DNA of 64,000 nt from Pasteurella testudinis DSM 23072 (lineage in GTDB: Bacteria > Pseudomonadota > Gammaproteobacteria > Enterobacterales > Pasteurellaceae). The stretch spans positions 62,001-126,000 of the forward strand of contig NZ_FWWV01000001.1 of assembly GCF_900176075.1 (NCBI RefSeq), given 5' to 3'. The first letter of the stretch is position 1; every line of letters begins with the position of its first letter. Positions 60,896 through 64,000 of the stretch are shown here, piece by piece. A model generated the notes under the pieces. That model saw only the letters and a program-made list of their open reading frames with translations. It ran no database searches and was not told the DNA's origin. Both the position numbers and the translations under genes were made by a program.

Positions 60896-60924
60896 ATAAT
60901 ACCGATTTTGCGCGTAAATACCAA
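60896..60924 (-). promoter_or_regulatory. Promoter of metK
   Basis: On the minus strand TTGGTA and TATTAT are 17 bases apart, with the -10 box abutting the met boxes. Confidence 0.65.
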
Positions 60925-60967
60925 ACGGTTTTTCATTCACAACCGCACTTTTACCCAAAAGTATTAT

Positions 60968-61984
60968 TTAGGTTGCCGTGAGTGCCAAATCACCGGCTTT
61001 AATCCAACCTTTGCGTCGAAATAGCGCTGCAATCATCAGGGTTAAGACGGCAGGCAGGATAAAATGTAGCCCTAAAATCGCCAGCCAAACTTGAGCTGAA
61101 TTGCCCATTGCGTCGATGGTGCCGATTTGCCCGACCAGACCGCTGGTGCCCATGCCGGCGCCGCTGGGGATATTCGACATTTGATAGGCGAGCGTAGCGA
61201 CAGGGCCTAAAATCGCGCTGCTGATAATCGGCGGCAGCCAGATTTTTGGATTGCGGATAATATTCGGCATTTGTAGCATGCTGGTGCCTAAACCTTGGCT
61301 GAGTAAGCCGCCCCAACGGTTTTCTTTAAAACTCATGGTGGCAAAACCGATCATTTGGCAGCAACAGCCGACCGTTGCCGCACCAGCTGCCAAACCGCTT
61401 AGGGATAACGAAATGGCGATCGCCGCGCTGGAAATCGGCAACGTCAGCACGATTCCCATTACGACTGCGACTACCATGCCCATTAACAGCGGTTGTAACT
61501 CAACCGACCACATAATCAAGCCGCCGATTTGATTCATTAAAGTCGCGATCGGTGCGCCAAGTAGTTGCGCCGTGGCGACCCCGGTGCACAGCGTCACCGC
61601 AGGGGTAACGATAATATCCACCACAGTCACTTTACTGACTAATTTACCGAATTCCGCCCCAACCGCTGCGGCGAAAAAGCAACCGACCGGTCCGCCTAAG
61701 GCAGCTCCGGCAAGACCAGTGATGGTACTGCTGAGCAACACTAACGGCGGCGCTTGTAATGCGTATGCTACACCAACCCCAATTGCTGCTCCCATCGCTT
61801 TTTGTGCTTGCGTGCCGACCTCAACCAACCAGGCAATATCCGCCCAAGTGCCGAGATTTTTTAGGATCAAGCCGATAATCAGGCTGGAAAACAAACCGAG
61901 CGCCATAAAATTCAGGGCATCAATGGCGTAACGTTTTAAGCTGAATTGGATATTTTGTTGCTGTAAAAAATTGCGAATGGTCAT
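60968..61984 (-). CDS. PTS EIIC-like integral membrane protein (PTS_EIIC_2 family)
   Basis: The 338-residue protein is highly hydrophobic, with about nine membrane segments, glycine-rich loops (GLAGAALGGPVGCFFAAAVGAEFGK region, GMGTSGLVGQIG) and the end of the PTS_EIIC_2 family pattern (PAVLTLMIAALFRRKGWIK). No EIIA or EIIB gene lies near, and no His phosphorylation site is seen. It may be a transporter unrelated to PTS phosphotransfer. It lies divergent from the HAD gene at 62157, downstream of which rdgB follows. Confidence 0.7.
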   Translation of the reverse strand: MTIRNFLQQQNIQFSLKRYAIDALNFMALGLFSSLIIGLILKNLGTWADIAWLVEVGTQAQKAMGAAIGVGVAYALQAPPLVLLSSTITGLAGAALGGPVGCFFAAAVGAEFGKLVSKVTVVDIIVTPAVTLCTGVATAQLLGAPIATLMNQIGGLIMWSVELQPLLMGMVVAVVMGIVLTLPISSAAIAISLSLSGLAAGAATVGCCCQMIGFATMSFKENRWGGLLSQGLGTSMLQMPNIIRNPKIWLPPIISSAILGPVATLAYQMSNIPSGAGMGTSGLVGQIGTIDAMGNSAQVWLAILGLHFILPAVLTLMIAALFRRKGWIKAGDLALTAT

Positions 61985-62156
61985 AGTTGTGTTCCGATGT
62001 TAGTTTTTATGTAGCATATCGTTTTCATTTTTATCGTCAAGTGCTTTTTAATTTGAAAAATAGAATTTATAAGCGAGATCACACGCCACAGTGAATCGGC
62101 ATTACTCAAGTGCGGTACGATCTGCTAAGATAAACGCAGAGAATATGGGAGGGCGT

Positions 62157-62759
62157 ATGCAAAAAACCGTGATTTTTGATTTGGGCAATGTGTTGATCAA
62201 ATGGGAGCCGGAGACGATTTTACAGCGTTTTACGGCTGATCCTGTCGAACGGGAACAATATCGGGCGGTATTTTTCAGCCAAACTTGGTTGGCGTTGGAC
62301 GCCGGATTAATCGAGTATGATAATGCGCTGAAGCTGTTTTCATTGCTGTTAAATAAACCGTTGGGTGAAATGGAACGCTTTATGCAAACCGTGCGCGAGT
62401 CTTTTGAGCCGTTGCCGTTAGCGGTCGATTTATTGCATGATTTAGCCAAGCAAAACGTCGATTTGATCTGTATCAGCAATATGCCGCTGCACGCCTATGC
62501 CTACCTTAAAAAACGCTATGATTATTGGCATCTGTTTCGTGGCATTGTGATTTCGGCGGAAGTGCAATTATTGAAACCGCACTTGGGGATTTTTCACCAG
62601 ACTGTCGAACAATATCGACTCGACCCGAACCGCACTTTTTTTATTGACGATTCGCAAGCCAATATTGAAGCGGCGCAAAAGTGCGGTATTAGCGGCGTTT
62701 GTTATCAAAACGACCAGACCGGCATTGAGCAAGTGTATCGATTTTTAGCTCAAAAATAA
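62157..62759 (+). CDS. HAD-family phosphatase (YihX-like)
   Basis: The 200-residue protein has [10 protein letters not shown] (nucleophile Asp8), ICISNM (motif II), KPHLGIF (Lys) and [13 protein letters not shown] (motif IV), the pattern of the YihX group, which in E. coli dephosphorylates alpha-glucose-1-phosphate. ATG 62157 follows GGGAGGGCG; a longer frame to 62091 is not supported. Uptake signals lie within it. rdgB follows 29 bases on. Confidence 0.8.
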   Translation: MQKTVIFDLGNVLIKWEPETILQRFTADPVEREQYRAVFFSQTWLALDAGLIEYDNALKLFSLLLNKPLGEMERFMQTVRESFEPLPLAVDLLHDLAKQNVDLICISNMPLHAYAYLKKRYDYWHLFRGIVISAEVQLLKPHLGIFHQTVEQYRLDPNRTFFIDDSQANIEAAQKCGISGVCYQNDQTGIEQVYRFLAQK

Positions 62760-62788
62760 GATATAAAACAATAGACAAAGGAAAGGAT

Positions 62789-63391
62789 ATGCAACAAAAA
62801 CAACAAAAAATCGTTTTAGCAACCGGTAATCAAGGCAAAGTGAAAGAGATGGCGGACGTGTTGGCGCAGTTTGGCTTTGAGGTAGTGGCGCAGAGCGAGT
62901 TCGGCATTGAAAGCCCGGAAGAAACGGGGCTGACTTTCGTAGAAAATGCGCTTTTAAAAGCGCGCCACGCGGCTAAAATCAGCGGTTTACCGGCGATTGC
63001 CGACGATTCCGGTTTGAGCGTGACCGCACTTGGCGGCGCGCCGGGGCTGTATTCTTCCCGTTACTCCGGCGAGGACGGTAACGACGCTAAAAATCGGGCG
63101 AAATTATTGCGGGAAATGGCAAAGCAAACGGATCGCAGCGCAAAATTTGTCAGCGTGATTGTGTTGTTGCGGCATGAGCATGATCCGACACCGATTATCG
63201 CCGAGGGGGAATGTCACGGCGAAATTTTATCAGAAGAACGTGGCGAAAACGGTTTCGGTTATGATGCGCTGTTTTTCTATCCGCCGAAAAATGCCAGTTT
63301 TGCCGAGATGGAACAGGCGGAGAAAAAGCAGGTTTCGCACCGTGCCAATGCGCTGCAGGTGTTACGCCGCAAATTAGAGGGCGTTAAGTAA
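62789..63391 (+). CDS. rdgB: dITP/XTP pyrophosphatase RdgB
   Basis: RdgB (HAM1 family) removes deaminated purine nucleotides such as dITP and XTP from the pool. The 200-residue protein has [34 protein letters not shown] and GFGYDALFF, all family marks. With yjjX and yjjG in this window it belongs to the same nucleotide-sanitation group. hemW follows with five bases between. Confidence 0.96.
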   Translation: MQQKQQKIVLATGNQGKVKEMADVLAQFGFEVVAQSEFGIESPEETGLTFVENALLKARHAAKISGLPAIADDSGLSVTALGGAPGLYSSRYSGEDGNDAKNRAKLLREMAKQTDRSAKFVSVIVLLRHEHDPTPIIAEGECHGEILSEERGENGFGYDALFFYPPKNASFAEMEQAEKKQVSHRANALQVLRRKLEGVK

Positions 63392-63396
63392 TCGAT

Positions 63397-64000
63397 ATGT
63401 TACAGCCACGACCGATTGTTCTGCCACCGTTAAGTCTTTACATTCACATTCCATGGTGCGTGCAAAAATGCCCCTATTGCGATTTCAATTCGCACGCGCA
63501 GAAAGGAGTGATTCCCGAAGCGGAATACATTCAACATCTGTTAGCCGATTTGGATCAGGATTTAGCCTATGTGCAAAACCGCACTTTGCATTCGATTTTT
63601 ATCGGCGGCGGCACGCCGAGTCTGTTTTCAGCGCAGGGCATTGCTTATCTGTTGCAACAGGTGGAACAGCGCATTCCATTTTCACCCAAGATTGAAATCA
63701 CACTGGAAGCCAACCCCGGCACAGCAGAAGCAGAGCGGTTTATCGGTTATCGCCAAGCCGGCGTGCCCCGCATTTCGATGGGCATTCAAAGTTTCGATCA
63801 GGAAAAATTGCAACGCTTGGGGCGGATTCACAACGTGGAAGAAGCGGTGCAGGCGATCCAGTTTGCCAAAAACAGTGGCTTAAACAGTTTCAATATTGAT
63901 TTAATGCACGGTTTGCCCAATCAAACCGTTGAGCAGGCGTTGAATGATTTGCGCCAAGGGATTGCACTGAATCCACCGCACTTGTCGTGGTATCAGCTCA
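63397..64000 (+). CDS. hemW: Radical SAM heme chaperone HemW, N-terminal part (3' end outside window)
   Basis: The open frame runs past base 64000 without a stop. ATG 63397 gives MLQPRPIVLPPLSLYIHIPWC, and the radical SAM [4Fe-4S] motif CVQKCPYCDF follows at once, then GGGTPSLFSAQ and the MGIQSFDQEKLQRLGR region. These are marks of HemW, formerly called an oxygen-independent coproporphyrinogen oxidase-like protein. The order rdgB-hemW is the same as in E. coli (yggV-yggW). Confidence 0.94.
   Translation, partial: MLQPRPIVLPPLSLYIHIPWCVQKCPYCDFNSHAQKGVIPEAEYIQHLLADLDQDLAYVQNRTLHSIFIGGGTPSLFSAQGIAYLLQQVEQRIPFSPKIEITLEANPGTAEAERFIGYRQAGVPRISMGIQSFDQEKLQRLGRIHNVEEAVQAIQFAKNSGLNSFNIDLMHGLPNQTVEQALNDLRQGIALNPPHLSWYQL

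Overview
The window is a chromosomal segment of a Pasteurellaceae bacterium, seen from its protein similarities and from the many copies, on both strands, of the Haemophilus-type DNA uptake signal core AAGTGCGGT. Gene order follows the H. influenzae / Aggregatibacter / Basfia-Mannheimia group (pnp-nlpI-deaD; tsaE-amiB-mutL-miaA-hfq-hflX; ptsH-ptsI-crr; dapF-DUF484-xerC). I cannot fix the species from sequence alone. No prophage, IS element, rRNA operon or CRISPR array is visible; the window is mostly core chromosome with a few accessory insertions.

Layout. 1-4431: distal part of the histidine operon (3' part of hisB, hisH, hisA, hisF, hisIE), interrupted between hisH and hisA by a BRO-N/DinD-like gene that has its own near-consensus LexA box and an in-frame amber codon. 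4482-7393: a glycosyltransferase, two tandem tRNA-Val, gltX and tRNA-Ala. 7520-15236: a YczE-type membrane protein, then the anaerobic glycyl-radical pair yjjI-yjjW followed by nupC, deoC, deoB and deoD (deoxynucleoside uptake and breakdown). 15481-19518: djlA, a DUF2238 membrane protein, dusC, yjjG, a T4 endonuclease V-type pyrimidine-dimer glycosylase, and yjjX, tightly packed. 19782-25696: pnp, nlpI, deaD, a small palindromic repeat element and tadA.

25703-31555: a galactosamine/N-acetylgalactosamine PTS operon on the minus strand (agaR, agaS, EIIB, EIIC, EIID, EIIA, lacD), with candidate AgaR operators upstream and a hairpin that could mask the agaS ribosome binding site. 31556-38182: hflX, hfq, miaA, mutL, amiB, tsaE on the minus strand. 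38310-43285: tRNA-Gly, orn, rsgA and the ptsH-ptsI-crr operon. 43407-49933: arcA, prfC, dapF, a DUF484 gene, xerC, sprT and a class II glutamine amidotransferase. 50076-59608: a complete autoinducer-2 locus, lsrK-lsrR divergent from lsrACDBFG plus lsrE, with two CRP-like sites and a candidate LsrR operator between the divergons. 59670-64000: metK with tandem met boxes over its promoter, a PTS EIIC-like membrane protein, a YihX-like HAD phosphatase, rdgB and the 5' part of hemW.

Common threads. Several loci deal with scarce or alternative carbon: the PTS core proteins serve the aga transporter, crr and CRP would set catabolite control of lsr, and the deo genes salvage nucleosides. A second thread is damage and nucleotide sanitation (LexA-controlled dinD-like gene, endonuclease V homologue, yjjG, yjjX, rdgB, mutL). 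The observations most worth following are the SOS-controlled insertion in the his operon, the yjjI-yjjW glycyl-radical system beside the deo genes, a nine-cytosine tract in amiB, and the paired RNA/DNA control elements of the aga and lsr operons.
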